The notes: a model not told the origin generated them from the letters alone. A stretch of DNA of 64,000 nt from Advenella sp048381675 (GCF_048381675.1 NZ_JBLWIS010000010.1:1-64000), one strand, 5' to 3'. Shown: positions 16,516 through 25,820, counted from the stretch's first letter. Program-made: numbers and translations.

Positions 16516-16710
16516 TACCCCCTGAAAATGTATTAGTTTTTTAGATTGTTACCCATGTTCGCAACAAACCCGGGCCCCTGTTTTTAATAGCGAATACCAA
16601 TATAAAAAGCGGCTTGAAATAGAAAGAAAAGCACCAACCCATTAGCATTCCTAATATGTTAACAAAAAATTTTAATTAGTCCATGCTGCCTGATATCTCT
16701 ATACTTACAG
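16516..16710 (-). pseudogene. decayed LysR gene start plus promoter (duplicate of 19866-20060)
   Basis: This stretch aligns without gaps, at a constant offset of 3,350 bases, to the first 22-24 codons and upstream region of the LysR gene at 19081-19938. By eye about three-quarters of bases match. TATAAAAAGCGGCTTGAAAT is identical in both. The LysR start codon is lost here (CATAG became AATAG on the plus strand), and several codons differ. LysR genes normally stand divergent from the operon they control, so this scar in front of the cupin-rhodanese operon marks where the regulator, or a copy of it, once stood. Confidence 0.8.
16641..16655. promoter_or_regulatory. LysR-type operator (T-N11-A) before the cupin-rhodanese operon
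   Basis: ATTAG-CATTC-CTAAT is a perfect 5+5 inverted repeat fitting the T-N11-A rule for LysR-family proteins. It lies 76 bases before the cupin start. The aligned copy upstream of the intact LysR gene (19991-20005) has kept only the left half, ATTAG; the right half is CCAAG. Binding by that LysR protein is inferred. Confidence 0.55.
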
Positions 16711-16730
16711 AAAATCAAAGGAGAAAATTG

Positions 16731-17309
16731 ATGGAAAGCAACATCGGCAAGCAAAACGCCATTAACGAATTTATGGCGCTTGCCAAACAGCAAACAACAC
16801 CTGAACCCAACCGCAAAGGACTGGACGCCGTACGCGACGCGCTAATTCAACTGGCCGCCAATACAAACTGGTGGTCTGAAGCCGATTACCCCGCACCAGA
16901 GGGCGAAGAACTGCAAGCCCGCTACCTGATTCATTCAGAACCCGATAACAGCCTGTCGCTGTACTTGAATGTCATGAAACCCGGCAAAAAAATCGTCCCA
17001 CACAACCATACAACATGGGCCTGCATTGCCGCGGTGGAAGGCACGGAAAGCAACTACCTGTACGAACGCACCGATGATGGCAGCACGCCAGGCAAGGCAA
17101 CCATCGTTCAAACGGGCATGCAAAGTATTGGCCCTGGTCAAGGCATTGCGCTTATGCGAAACGACATCCACGCGGTAAGAATTGAAGACAGCCAGATCCG
17201 CCACCTGCATATGTACGGCAAGGCACTGGAAACCTTAACGGAAAGACTGGCTTTTGATGTGGAAAACAATACCTGCAAGATCATGGACATTGGTGTGAAA
17301 ACCCGCTAG
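16731..17309 (+). CDS. cysteine dioxygenase-like cupin (thiol dioxygenase family)
   Basis: A 192-residue double-stranded beta-helix protein. The start at 16731 is set by AAAGGAG eight bases upstream; the frame extends 16 codons further but without support. HNHTTWACIAAVEGTESNY gives metal ligands His91 and His93, and NDIHAVRIED the third, His147, as in mononuclear-iron thiol dioxygenases. These oxidise cysteine, 3-mercaptopropionate or similar thiols to sulfinates. The gene is followed after six bases by a multi-rhodanese gene, a pairing that points to organosulfur or sulfane-sulfur metabolism. The exact thiol cannot be read from sequence. Confidence 0.8.
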   Translation: MESNIGKQNAINEFMALAKQQTTPEPNRKGLDAVRDALIQLAANTNWWSEADYPAPEGEELQARYLIHSEPDNSLSLYLNVMKPGKKIVPHNHTTWACIAAVEGTESNYLYERTDDGSTPGKATIVQTGMQSIGPGQGIALMRNDIHAVRIEDSQIRHLHMYGKALETLTERLAFDVENNTCKIMDIGVKTR

Positions 17310-17315
17310 GGCCAC

Positions 17316-18959
17316 ATGTTGACTATGCCAAATTGCCCGCCCTTAAAATCTGCCACGCCCCAATCCATGAAAGAGATTGATGCCAAACAGCTGAAAAGCT
17401 GGATTCATGATGAACATGAAATTGCCATTCTGGATATCCGTGAACACGGCCAGTACGGAGAAAACCACCTGTTCTTCGCGGTCTCTTTACCCTATAGCGT
17501 GCTGGAGTTGCGGGCAAAAAAACTGGTTCCCAACCCGAATACACGCATCGTTATTTATGGCGAAGGCAGCAATGCCGGCCATCAAACCGTAATGGCTGCC
17601 GCTACGGCCTTGCAAAACCTTGGCTACCGCCATATTCATGTACTGCAAGGCGGTATCCAGGCATGGCAGGCAGCCGGGTTTTCCACTTTTGCCGGTGTTA
17701 ACTTACCTAGCAAAACATTTGGCGAACTGGCCGAACATGCCTGCCACACACCCAGTGTTTCAGCCAGCCAATTACAGGAAATGATCCAGTTTGCCAATGG
17801 CAATCTGGTCATTCTGGACGGGCGGCCCGTTCCTGAATACCGGAAAATGAATATTCCCGGCTCAATCTGCTGCCCCAACGGTGAGCTTGCCCTGCGTGCC
17901 AGCCAGATTGCCGATGATCCTGATACAACTATCGTGATCAACTGCGCTGGCCGCACCCGCAGCATTATTGGCGCACAAACCCTGATCAACCTTGGCTTAC
18001 CCAACAAGATTTATGCACTGGAAAACGGCACCCAGGGTTGGTATTTGTCGGGGTATGAACTGGAACGCCAGGCCAACCGCCTGTATCCAGAACATATCAA
18101 CCCGTCCTTGCTACCGCTATTAAAAGAACGCGCAAGCAATCTTGCCCGGCGCTTTGGCCTTAGCCATGTTTCTTTCGAGCAGGTTTTGCTGTGGCTGCAA
18201 GAGGCTGATCGCAACACGTTTTTGTGTGATATCCGTACCGAACAAGAGCATCAAGCAAGCCAGCTGCCCGCACTGATACGGCATACCCCAGGCGGACAAC
18301 TGGTTCAGGCAACCGATGAATACATCGGGGTAAGAAAAGCCCGCATTGTTTTAGCTGATTTCGACCAGATCCGTGCCCCCGTGGTGGCCAGCTGGCTTAA
18401 GCAGCTTGGCTGGGAAGTTTACCTGCTTGCCGAAACTGACAAGCTAGCCACATTACCCACGCTGCCCACGACGCTTGTTTCCCTAAGTCATGCTCGCCAG
18501 ATTTCTGCGGCTGCAGCGGTTGACTTCATCAAACAGCATCCGCAGGCCATCGTCCTTGATGCCAGGCCCAGCATGCAGTTTCGAGCTTGCCACTTGAAAA
18601 ACAGCTTCTGGGTGATTCGCCCAACCTTGATGGAACACGCACCCGATCATCCTCAGGCTTGCATTTTATTGCTTGGCAGCGAAGCGGAAAAAACCATGCT
18701 CTTGGCCCGTGACTTGGAAGACGCGGACTACCAGAATATCCAATTTGCCGTTATTGATGAGGACTTCTTCGAGTCATCCGGTTTGCCGCTGGAACATGAC
18801 AGTGAACAGCCCCCCGATGCAGCGTGCATTGATTTCCTGTTTTTTGTGCATGACCGGCATAACGGCAACAAGGAAGCCGCCAGAAAATACCTGGAATGGG
18901 AAACCAATCTTGTTTCTCAAATAGATGAGCAAGAGCGGGCGACTTTTAGATTTTTTTAA
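17316..18959 (+). CDS. four-domain rhodanese protein with one active-site cysteine
   Basis: A 547-residue protein made of four rhodanese-like modules (about 15-125, 145-255, 280-380, 395-490). Only the second keeps a catalytic cysteine: IVINCAGRTRSIIGA, Cys210 in the CxGRxR loop typical of thiosulfate or persulfide sulfurtransferases. The equivalent loops in the others read YGEGSNAG, LADFDQIRAP and LLGSEAEK, with no cysteine. It should move sulfane sulfur, with three modules acting as structural or binding units. It follows the cupin gene by six bases and surely shares its promoter. No signal peptide, so cytoplasmic. Confidence 0.85.
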   Translation: MLTMPNCPPLKSATPQSMKEIDAKQLKSWIHDEHEIAILDIREHGQYGENHLFFAVSLPYSVLELRAKKLVPNPNTRIVIYGEGSNAGHQTVMAAATALQNLGYRHIHVLQGGIQAWQAAGFSTFAGVNLPSKTFGELAEHACHTPSVSASQLQEMIQFANGNLVILDGRPVPEYRKMNIPGSICCPNGELALRASQIADDPDTTIVINCAGRTRSIIGAQTLINLGLPNKIYALENGTQGWYLSGYELERQANRLYPEHINPSLLPLLKERASNLARRFGLSHVSFEQVLLWLQEADRNTFLCDIRTEQEHQASQLPALIRHTPGGQLVQATDEYIGVRKARIVLADFDQIRAPVVASWLKQLGWEVYLLAETDKLATLPTLPTTLVSLSHARQISAAAAVDFIKQHPQAIVLDARPSMQFRACHLKNSFWVIRPTLMEHAPDHPQACILLLGSEAEKTMLLARDLEDADYQNIQFAVIDEDFFESSGLPLEHDSEQPPDAACIDFLFFVHDRHNGNKEAARKYLEWETNLVSQIDEQERATFRFF

Positions 18960-19080
18960 AGCGCTAAGCATCGTTAAACAGCAAACGCAGGGTAACTTCA
19001 TTCCCCCAGAATGTCGAGTGGTCTCCCGCAACGGCCGTGCAAAGCGTGATCAACCCGTAAGGTTGCCATTCTTATCCAGT

Positions 19081-19938
19081 TCAGTTTGTGTTTTCGAACT
19101 GTGCCTTCAGCATTTCAAAAATGCCCAACGTTAGCGGGTTAATCGTGTCTTGTCGCGTCAGTAAGCGATAGGTCATCAAAGGCAAGGGTGGCAATCCTTC
19201 CTGCTCGGCCAATACCCGCATGTCCGGCCCCAAAAATTCAACGCTACGGGCCGTCACACCCAGGCCTGCACGCACTGCGGCCTTGATACCCGCCAAAGAA
19301 GGGGCAAGATAGTTAATACGCCAGTCAATTTGATGCTGCGCTAGCGCGGTTAAGGCCAGTCGCCGGAATATACTGGGTTCATCGGCCAAAATCAAAGGTA
19401 ATGTTGAATGACGGTTGTAAGAAAAATCAGCCGCGCATATCCAGACCGTGGGCGAGGTACGCACTACAAAGCTGTTCAGCCCAGGTGCATCACGGGTAGA
19501 AATAGCCATGTCTATATTACCCGAGGCCAGCAAAGCCATTAAGGCTGGACTGCGGTCAACCTGTATGTCCAGTTTCACCTTGGGGGCATAGCGGGCAATA
19601 TGCGTGAGCACAATGGGCAGAATCGTATCCGCCACATCAAAGGTTGCCCCGAAGCGGATATGCCCTTCCATTTGCTGACGTCCCACCGTGCGCAGCACTT
19701 CATCATTAATAGCCAGCAGGCGGCGGGCATACTCGGCCAATTGCTTGCCTTGCTGGGTAAGCTCCCTGTGCCGGCCACGTTTTTGGAACAAGGGATAACC
19801 CATCTGCTCTTCCAGCCTTTGCATTTGCTGGCTAACCGCTGACTGCGTTTTAAACAGCGCCTCTGCCGCCCCCGAAAAAGTATTGGTTTTTTCAACGGTT
19901 ACCAGAGTTCGCAATAAACCCAGATCCAGGTTATTCAT
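19081..19938 (-). CDS. LysR-family transcriptional regulator
   Basis: A 285-residue protein. The N-terminal helix-turn-helix is clear (NLDLGLLRTLVTVEKTNTFS, then GAAEALFKTQSAVSQQMQRL), followed by the linker helix and a two-lobed effector domain (90-285). Its stop faces the end of the cupin-rhodanese operon. LysR regulators usually lie divergent from their target, but this one sits downstream of the likely target, while a decayed copy of its start and promoter (16516-16710) remains upstream of it. The most likely target is therefore the cupin-rhodanese operon, with a sulfur compound as effector; this is inference. Confidence 0.9.
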   Translation of the reverse strand: MNNLDLGLLRTLVTVEKTNTFSGAAEALFKTQSAVSQQMQRLEEQMGYPLFQKRGRHRELTQQGKQLAEYARRLLAINDEVLRTVGRQQMEGHIRFGATFDVADTILPIVLTHIARYAPKVKLDIQVDRSPALMALLASGNIDMAISTRDAPGLNSFVVRTSPTVWICAADFSYNRHSTLPLILADEPSIFRRLALTALAQHQIDWRINYLAPSLAGIKAAVRAGLGVTARSVEFLGPDMRVLAEQEGLPPLPLMTYRLLTRQDTINPLTLGIFEMLKAQFENTN

Positions 19939-20173
19939 AGTGAATGCCCATATAAAAAGCGGCTTGAAATAAAAGAAACAGCACTAAGTAATTAGTATGC
20001 CCAAGATGTTAACAAAGAATTGGAATTGGTTTATTCAGCTGGATATATCTATCATTAAGAATACACACTGGAAATAATTAATATACAAAAAGGCGATTTC
20101 TTAGTTTTTTTTCATTAAGCCTTGCTGAGGGCATTAAGTAACTCAATGGGCAAAGCACCATTTTATACAGGTC

Positions 20174-20204
20174 AAAAAAAATTGGCAGCCTAAGCTGCCA
20201 ATTC
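20174..20204 (-). terminator. rho-independent terminator of the lipocalin gene
   Basis: On the minus strand AATTGGCAGC-TTAG-GCTGCCAATT, a perfect 10-base stem, runs into eight T. It lies 33 bases after the lipocalin stop codon. The 298-base region 19939-20236 otherwise holds only this and the LysR promoter duplicate. Confidence 0.9.
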
Positions 20205-20236
20205 CATTACTTCACTATCCACCTACTATTGCTGGT

Positions 20237-20755
20237 TTATTTTTGTGCGGATTGATCTACAAAAATAAGGTTTTTGGTGTTGAATCCCAAGCTGTCCATT
20301 TTAGCGATCAGCTCTTTTTTAAGGTTTTCATCAATGGTTGGCGTCCTGGACAACAGCCATAAAAAGTCCTTGTTGTGGCTGGTGATCAATGAATACTCAT
20401 AATTTTTGCCTAAATCAAAAATTACATAAGAGCCGTAGAAAGGCCCAAAGAACGACACTTTCAAATAACCCTGCTTGCTATCTTCCACAAAGTAGGCCTT
20501 GCCTTCGGCTTCTTTCCATTGATTTTTGGCCGTATTAAAGCCACGATTAATAACCTTGATGCCGCCATCGTCACGCATTGTATATTCGGCGCTTACTTGC
20601 TGCAATCCGCGCTCAAAGGAATGATCAAGGCGTGCAATTTCATACCATTTACCCAGATAACGCTGGTAATCAAAGTTCTGGACTGGCTCTATCCCTTTAG
20701 GTATGCCAGTACAACCGGTTAAAAACAAGAACAAACAAACAAAAAAATAGCGCAT
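20237..20755 (-). CDS. blc: outer-membrane lipocalin (Blc type)
   Basis: A 172-residue lipoprotein. The signal peptide ends in the lipobox LTGC with Cys15 as the lipidated residue. YQRYLGKWYEIARLDHSFER is the lipocalin GxW signature, and IFDLGKNYEYSLITSHNKDF, then LWLLSRTP, are the Blc-specific strands. Blc is an outer-membrane lipocalin that binds fatty acids and lysophospholipids and is linked to envelope stress. Full length for the family. GGGAG sits about ten bases before ATG. It has its own terminator and stands alone. Confidence 0.92.
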   Translation of the reverse strand: MRYFFVCLFLFLTGCTGIPKGIEPVQNFDYQRYLGKWYEIARLDHSFERGLQQVSAEYTMRDDGGIKVINRGFNTAKNQWKEAEGKAYFVEDSKQGYLKVSFFGPFYGSYVIFDLGKNYEYSLITSHNKDFLWLLSRTPTIDENLKKELIAKMDSLGFNTKNLIFVDQSAQK

Positions 20756-20995
20756 TTGGCCAAACTCCCTGGATTGATGTGCAAGTGGAACGCTTACACG
20801 CGCTGGTCAATACTGATAAAACCAGGCCACCGTCCCCTTCTGCCATACAAAGCAATAGAAAGGGGCGTTCAACAATCAGAATATATCCCTTGATAGCCGA
20901 AGTCAATGATATGCATAAATCCGTAAACGGATACTTGTGATTTCCGCCGGTAATACTGGATTGGATTAAATTTCAAGTGGACCGGAATGACATAG

Positions 20996-21592
20996 CTAGA
21001 CAATAGAACTGTAAGCGTATACCGCCCAGATGGCTTCTTCAATAATGGCAAACGCAGCAAAACCTCTATGAAACCCGAGTTGCTTGCTGCGTATGGCAAA
21101 GCCGCACAACACCACAAAAACACTGATATGCAAAACATAGGGCAGCCCCAAGGAAAGCAAGTAATTGGTTCCTTTCAAGGTGGTATCCAACAAATCCGTA
21201 AGGTTAAGTGCAATCAGCAAGCCAAAAAACCAGGCCCGCCTGGAGAGGAAGTAGTCATCCATTCTGTTGATATTGTCTATTTTGTCGGGGTATAGAATGG
21301 TGCAGGTAAAGAAGTAAAGCGAGGCATAGAAAAGAATGAACAGGTAAAGCCCAAAGTTCCAGGTTACCGTATTGGCCAGCCGAATCTGAAACCACCAGAA
21401 ATTGACCATATCCAGCAACAGAAAGAACGTCCAGCCAATGTGCACAAAAAACACATGATCTTTATTGGGTTGCTGGACAAAACGGCTTAACCCGTTCAGC
21501 AAACGGGTCATGCATAAGCCGGTAATCATGCCGACAACTATCCGGACATGGGTAAACGTATCGGCTTTCAGTGGGGAAGACAGGTCTATCAT
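20996..21592 (-). CDS. hypothetical membrane protein (six helices)
   Basis: A 198-residue protein with about six hydrophobic segments (near 15-30, 47-65, 77-98, 117-133, 140-163, 172-195). The conserved-looking stretch THVRIVVGMITGLCMTRLLN precedes GLSRFVQQP, and there is a charged loop NINRMDDYFLSRRAWF. No catalytic motif is recognisable, and I cannot assign a family with certainty. GGAG lies seven bases before ATG. It stands alone; the 240 bases between it and the lipocalin hold no gene I can support. Confidence 0.65.
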   Translation of the reverse strand: MIDLSSPLKADTFTHVRIVVGMITGLCMTRLLNGLSRFVQQPNKDHVFFVHIGWTFFLLLDMVNFWWFQIRLANTVTWNFGLYLFILFYASLYFFTCTILYPDKIDNINRMDDYFLSRRAWFFGLLIALNLTDLLDTTLKGTNYLLSLGLPYVLHISVFVVLCGFAIRSKQLGFHRGFAAFAIIEEAIWAVYAYSSIV

Positions 21593-21653
21593 CCATTGCT
21601 CCGGGCAAATATTGATTTACTTCCACATTAGATAAAGCAGCTTAGCGATTATT

Positions 21654-24245
21654 CTATGGGGATGTAAAGTTATTCCTGTTGCTTTTTTCAGCCAGTTTAC
21701 CTTGGCCCAAGGAAATTCTCTGGATAATGGGCTTACAGCCCTCTAGCAGCAGTAACAGCACAACACCCAAGCCCAGCGCCAGCACCATATCTTCCCAGGT
21801 AATCATGCCAAACTTCAACAACTCCTGTGCAGCAGGCAAGAACAGGATTAATGCGGTAACGCCCGCCACAATCAGGACAACATACACCAGTGCCATATTC
21901 TTTCGGGCAAAGGCCTCCCTTAACGATGCAGTGAATGAGCGATTGACCAGAATCAGCGCCATGATCTGGGCGATCAGTGCAAAGAAGACCAAGGCACGCG
22001 CTTCAACCTCGGGCATGCCAGACGCCGTTTTATAAAGAAAAACGCCAGCCAGCATCGCAAAGGCAACACCACCCTGAAAGACGCTCCATACAACCATGGG
22101 AATCGAGAACATATGTTCAGACGGATCACGTGGCGGGCGTTGCATGGCATCATCCTCTTCGCGCTCCGCTTCAAATACCAGTGTACACACCGGGTCGATG
22201 ACCATTTCAAGCAATGCAATATGAATTGGCCCCAGCAAGATTGGATAACCAAAGAACAAAGGGAACAGCGCCAACCCGGCAATCGGCACATGAACCGCAA
22301 AAATGAAGGCCATCGCCTTGCGCATGTTATCGTAGATTCGCCGCCCCAGCCGAACCGACTGAATGATAGAGCCGAAATCATCGTCAAGCAGTACCATGGC
22401 GGAAGCCTCACGCGCCACATCGGTTCCCCGCTTGCCCATGGCAACACCAATATGCGCCGCCTTGAGTGATGGCGCATCATTAACGCCATCTCCAGTCATA
22501 GCTACAATCTCACCCTCGGTTTTGAACGCCTGGACAATACGCAGTTTTTGTTCTGGCATGATCCGTGCAAATACGGTGACGGTTTTCAGGCGTTGCTCAA
22601 GCTGTTCGTCCGTCATCTTTTCAAGATCGCTGCCGGTTAATACATCGCCATCAGGAATGCCTGCCTGCATGGAAATAGAACGTGCCGTTACCTCGTAGTC
22701 TCCGGTAATCATGACCACCCGGATACCGGCACGCCGACATTCGGCAATCGCACCGGGCACACTGGCTCGTATTGGATCAACAAACCCAACCAGACCTTCT
22801 AATGTATATGCATAAGCCCGTTGGGATTCAGCCCAGTTACGATCGGTAGCCGTCGCGGTAGCAACCGCCAGCACGCGTATGCCACGCCTGGCCATTTCTT
22901 CAGCGGCCGCCTTCATTTGCGCGATTTCTTCAGAAGAAAGCCGACACAGTCCAGCAATCGCTTCAGGCGCACCTTTCGCACAGATTTTCAGGGTTCCGTT
23001 ATCGTCCCAGATATTGGACATGGCCAACAGCTCTGGGCGCAATCCATAGTTATATACCAATGCAGCAGTCTGTTTCTCTGTGACCTTGCCCATCCCATGA
23101 GCGCGATGCATAGCAATTTCCATTGGATCAACCGGCTCTGCGGCACTGGCCAGCATTGCTGTTTCAATCAGCTTGTAGTGGCCATCAGATAAGGCCGCTT
23201 TCCCATCCAGAATCCCTGTTTCGCCCGATGGCAGCCAAACTTGTACAAGTGCCATGCGATTTTCTGTAAGGGTACCGGTTTTATCAGTGCACAGTACCGT
23301 TGCCGAACCCAAGGTTTCAATGGCAGCTGCCCTTCGGGTAAGCACACCCACCTTGCCTATCCGCCAGGCACCCATCGCCATGAATACCGTCAGTACAACC
23401 GGAAACTCTTCGGGAAGCATGGACATGCCAACAGCAATGCCAGCCAGCATTGCCTCTAGCCACTCGCCGCGCGACAAGCCATAAAGCAGCACCACCAGCA
23501 AGGCCACCAGACTGCCCCCCATTGCACACCATGTGACAATCCGGCCCGTTTCACGCTTCAGGCGGGGTGCTTCGGTATCAAGTTCGGCAAGCGACTGGCC
23601 GATTTTGCCAATTTCGGTATGCGGGCCGGTTGCCAGAACACGGGCAATCCCGCTGCCACGCACAACCAGCGAACCGGAATAAACATAGGGCTGGTCTTCA
23701 CCACCCGGACGCGGATCCTTGTGCTCTTGTGTGTTATTGGTAAACGTTGAGGCCTTCTTGCCAACCGGCAGGGACTCTCCGGTAAGCAGTGATTCGTCAG
23801 TCTGCAAGTCGATGGCGTCAAGCAATATGGCATCGGCAGCGATACGGTCCCCTTGCTCCAGGATAAGCAAGTCGTCACGAACAACTTCACGACCGGCAAT
23901 GCGAATGCGCTCTCCATCACGAATCACCAGCGCACGCGGGGAAGACAAATCGCGTAATGCTTCAAGCACACGTTCAGTGCGGGTTTCCTGGATTACCGTA
24001 ATGGCAACCGAGAAGCTGGCAAAAGCAAGCAGGATACTGGCTTCAGTACGGTCTCCCAGCAATAGGTAGACAAATCCGCCAACCAACAACAGCAAGAGCA
24101 TAGGCTCTCGCAAGACTTCCAGGGCAATACGAAAAATTGATCGTTTGCCTGCACGTGGCAATTCGTTAGGACCTTCCAAACGCAGCCGTTCAACGGCCTT
24201 GTGAGTACTTAGTCCATGAAGATGATTTTCATTTTTCGTTGCCAC
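21654..24245 (-). CDS. P-type cation-translocating ATPase
   Basis: An 863-residue ATPase with the full P2-type layout. LTGESLPVG (154-162) lies in the actuator domain, and DKTGTLTE with phosphorylated Asp321 in the catalytic domain. MTGDGVNDAPSLKAAHIGVA is the hinge, and about ten helices are present. The ion-site helix reads MLPEEFPVVLTVF (276-288) where Ca2+ pumps have PEGLP, so the ion is uncertain (Ca2+, Mg2+ or another divalent cation). The gene starts with GTG at 24245; AAGGA precedes it at about 11 bases, and the next ATG lies too deep. It is a single gene between the membrane protein and the SSADH gene. Confidence 0.88.
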   Translation of the reverse strand: MATKNENHLHGLSTHKAVERLRLEGPNELPRAGKRSIFRIALEVLREPMLLLLLVGGFVYLLLGDRTEASILLAFASFSVAITVIQETRTERVLEALRDLSSPRALVIRDGERIRIAGREVVRDDLLILEQGDRIAADAILLDAIDLQTDESLLTGESLPVGKKASTFTNNTQEHKDPRPGGEDQPYVYSGSLVVRGSGIARVLATGPHTEIGKIGQSLAELDTEAPRLKRETGRIVTWCAMGGSLVALLVVLLYGLSRGEWLEAMLAGIAVGMSMLPEEFPVVLTVFMAMGAWRIGKVGVLTRRAAAIETLGSATVLCTDKTGTLTENRMALVQVWLPSGETGILDGKAALSDGHYKLIETAMLASAAEPVDPMEIAMHRAHGMGKVTEKQTAALVYNYGLRPELLAMSNIWDDNGTLKICAKGAPEAIAGLCRLSSEEIAQMKAAAEEMARRGIRVLAVATATATDRNWAESQRAYAYTLEGLVGFVDPIRASVPGAIAECRRAGIRVVMITGDYEVTARSISMQAGIPDGDVLTGSDLEKMTDEQLEQRLKTVTVFARIMPEQKLRIVQAFKTEGEIVAMTGDGVNDAPSLKAAHIGVAMGKRGTDVAREASAMVLLDDDFGSIIQSVRLGRRIYDNMRKAMAFIFAVHVPIAGLALFPLFFGYPILLGPIHIALLEMVIDPVCTLVFEAEREEDDAMQRPPRDPSEHMFSIPMVVWSVFQGGVAFAMLAGVFLYKTASGMPEVEARALVFFALIAQIMALILVNRSFTASLREAFARKNMALVYVVLIVAGVTALILFLPAAQELLKFGMITWEDMVLALGLGVVLLLLLEGCKPIIQRISLGQGKLAEKSNRNNFTSP

Positions 24246-24315
24246 GGCACTTGATTCCTTGCAGGAAAATTTGATCTATACGATCATAGCACCGCAGCAT
24301 TGCAAAACAAAACGC

Positions 24316-25758
24316 TTAAATATCCAAACTCAGGTATTTAATCTCGATGTATTCCTCGATGCCGTATTTGGATCCTTCACGTCCCAGGCCCGATGCTTTC
24401 ATGCCACCAAAGGGGGCCACTTCGGTAGAAATAGCACCCGAATTGATACCCACCATGCCATACTCAAGCGCTTCGGCAACCCTGAACACGCGGCTGATAT
24501 CCCGCGTGTAAAAATAGGCGGCCAAGCCATACTCCGTGTCATTGGCGTAGGCAATAGCCTCTTCTTCATGATGAAAACGGAAGACGGGTGCCAGGGGACC
24601 AAACGTTTCTTCCTTGGCAACAACCGCATTAACTGGCACATCAACCATCACGGTAGGTTCAAAGAAAGTGCCGCCCAGCGCATGGGGTTTACCGCCGGTC
24701 ACAATACGGGCACCTTTCTCCAGGGCATCAGCAATGTGTGACTTGACCTTGGCCAGCGCATTTTCATCAATCAAAGGACCCATGGTGGTTTCCGCTTCCA
24801 TGCCATTGCCCACTTTGAAACCCGCTACCGCAGCAGTCAATTTCTGTACAAAAGCATCGTAAACCTTATCGTGCACATACAGGCGGTTTGCACACACGCA
24901 AGTTTGGCCGTTATTGCGAAACTTTGAAATAATCGCGCCCTGAACAGCGGCATCAAGATCAGCGTCTTCAAAAACAATAAACGGTGCGTTACCACCCAGC
25001 TCTAGCGAAACTTTCTTGACATCATTCGCGCACTGGGCCATTAATAAACGGCCCACCTGGGTAGAACCAGTGAAAGACAGTTTGCGCACAATCGGGTTGC
25101 CGGTAAGCTCTGCACCAATAGCAATGGCATCACCCGTTACTACATTAAACACACCGGCAGGAACACCCGCACGTTCCGCCAGCTCTGCCAAGGCCAGCGC
25201 GGAATACGGGGTTTGCGGTGCCGGCTTCAGCACCATGGTGCATCCGGCGGCCAGGGCCGGTGCCGCTTTGCGGGTAATCATGGAAGACGGGAAGTTCCAG
25301 GGGGTAATCGCTGCGGTAACGCCCACCGGCTGTTTAACCACAATCACACGCTTGTTGGCCTGTGGCCCGGGAATCACATCGCCATAAACCCGTTTGGCCT
25401 CTTCCGAAAACCATTCCACAAACGAAGCGGCATACAGGATTTCCCCTTTGGCTTCTGCCAGGGGCTTGCCCTGCTCCAGCGTCATCAAACGGGCCAATTC
25501 ATCCTGATGCTCAATCATCAGCTCAAACCATTTACGCAATAATTGCGAACGTTCCTTGGCGGTTTTTGCCCGCCAGGCCGGCAAGGCATTATTGGCCGCT
25601 TCAATAGCCAGCCTGGTTTCAGCCGCACCCATAATTGGAACCGTACCCAGTACCTCAGCAGTGGCCGGGTTCAGAATGGTTTGTACCTGACCTGAATCGG
25701 CATCCAGCCATTGACCATTGATGTAAGCCTGCTGATGAAATAAACCTGTATTTTGCAT
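24316..25758 (-). CDS. gabD: NAD(P)-dependent succinate-semialdehyde dehydrogenase-type ALDH
   Basis: Aldehyde dehydrogenase of 480 residues, the GabD length. VTAAITPWNFPSSMITRKAA is the cofactor-binding region, SFTGSTQVGRLLM the Rossmann turn, VSLELGGNAPFIVF the catalytic glutamate and NNGQTCVCANRLYVH the catalytic cysteine. The closing GGMKASGLGREGSKYGIEEY is typical of GabD-like enzymes. It oxidises succinate semialdehyde or a similar acid semialdehyde. It lies 62 bases downstream of the MarR gene in the same direction as the Rieske/TRAP operon, so it may act on a semialdehyde formed there. The exact substrate is not certain. Confidence 0.88.
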   Translation of the reverse strand: MQNTGLFHQQAYINGQWLDADSGQVQTILNPATAEVLGTVPIMGAAETRLAIEAANNALPAWRAKTAKERSQLLRKWFELMIEHQDELARLMTLEQGKPLAEAKGEILYAASFVEWFSEEAKRVYGDVIPGPQANKRVIVVKQPVGVTAAITPWNFPSSMITRKAAPALAAGCTMVLKPAPQTPYSALALAELAERAGVPAGVFNVVTGDAIAIGAELTGNPIVRKLSFTGSTQVGRLLMAQCANDVKKVSLELGGNAPFIVFEDADLDAAVQGAIISKFRNNGQTCVCANRLYVHDKVYDAFVQKLTAAVAGFKVGNGMEAETTMGPLIDENALAKVKSHIADALEKGARIVTGGKPHALGGTFFEPTVMVDVPVNAVVAKEETFGPLAPVFRFHHEEEAIAYANDTEYGLAAYFYTRDISRVFRVAEALEYGMVGINSGAISTEVAPFGGMKASGLGREGSKYGIEEYIEIKYLSLDI

Positions 25759-25820
25759 AATAGAAACCTTGAGTCGACTGGTAAAACCGAAAACGCACTA
25801 TTCAGATAATAATTCAGTTC

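Noticed and set aside
16683..16730. Upstream extension of the cupin gene from ATG 16683
   Set aside because: The strong AAAGGAG serves ATG 16731, and the extra 16 codons fall in the duplicated LysR promoter DNA.
18960..19080. Possible small gene between the rhodanese and LysR genes
   Set aside because: Both strands give short frames without ribosome binding sites or recognisable motifs; treated as intergenic.
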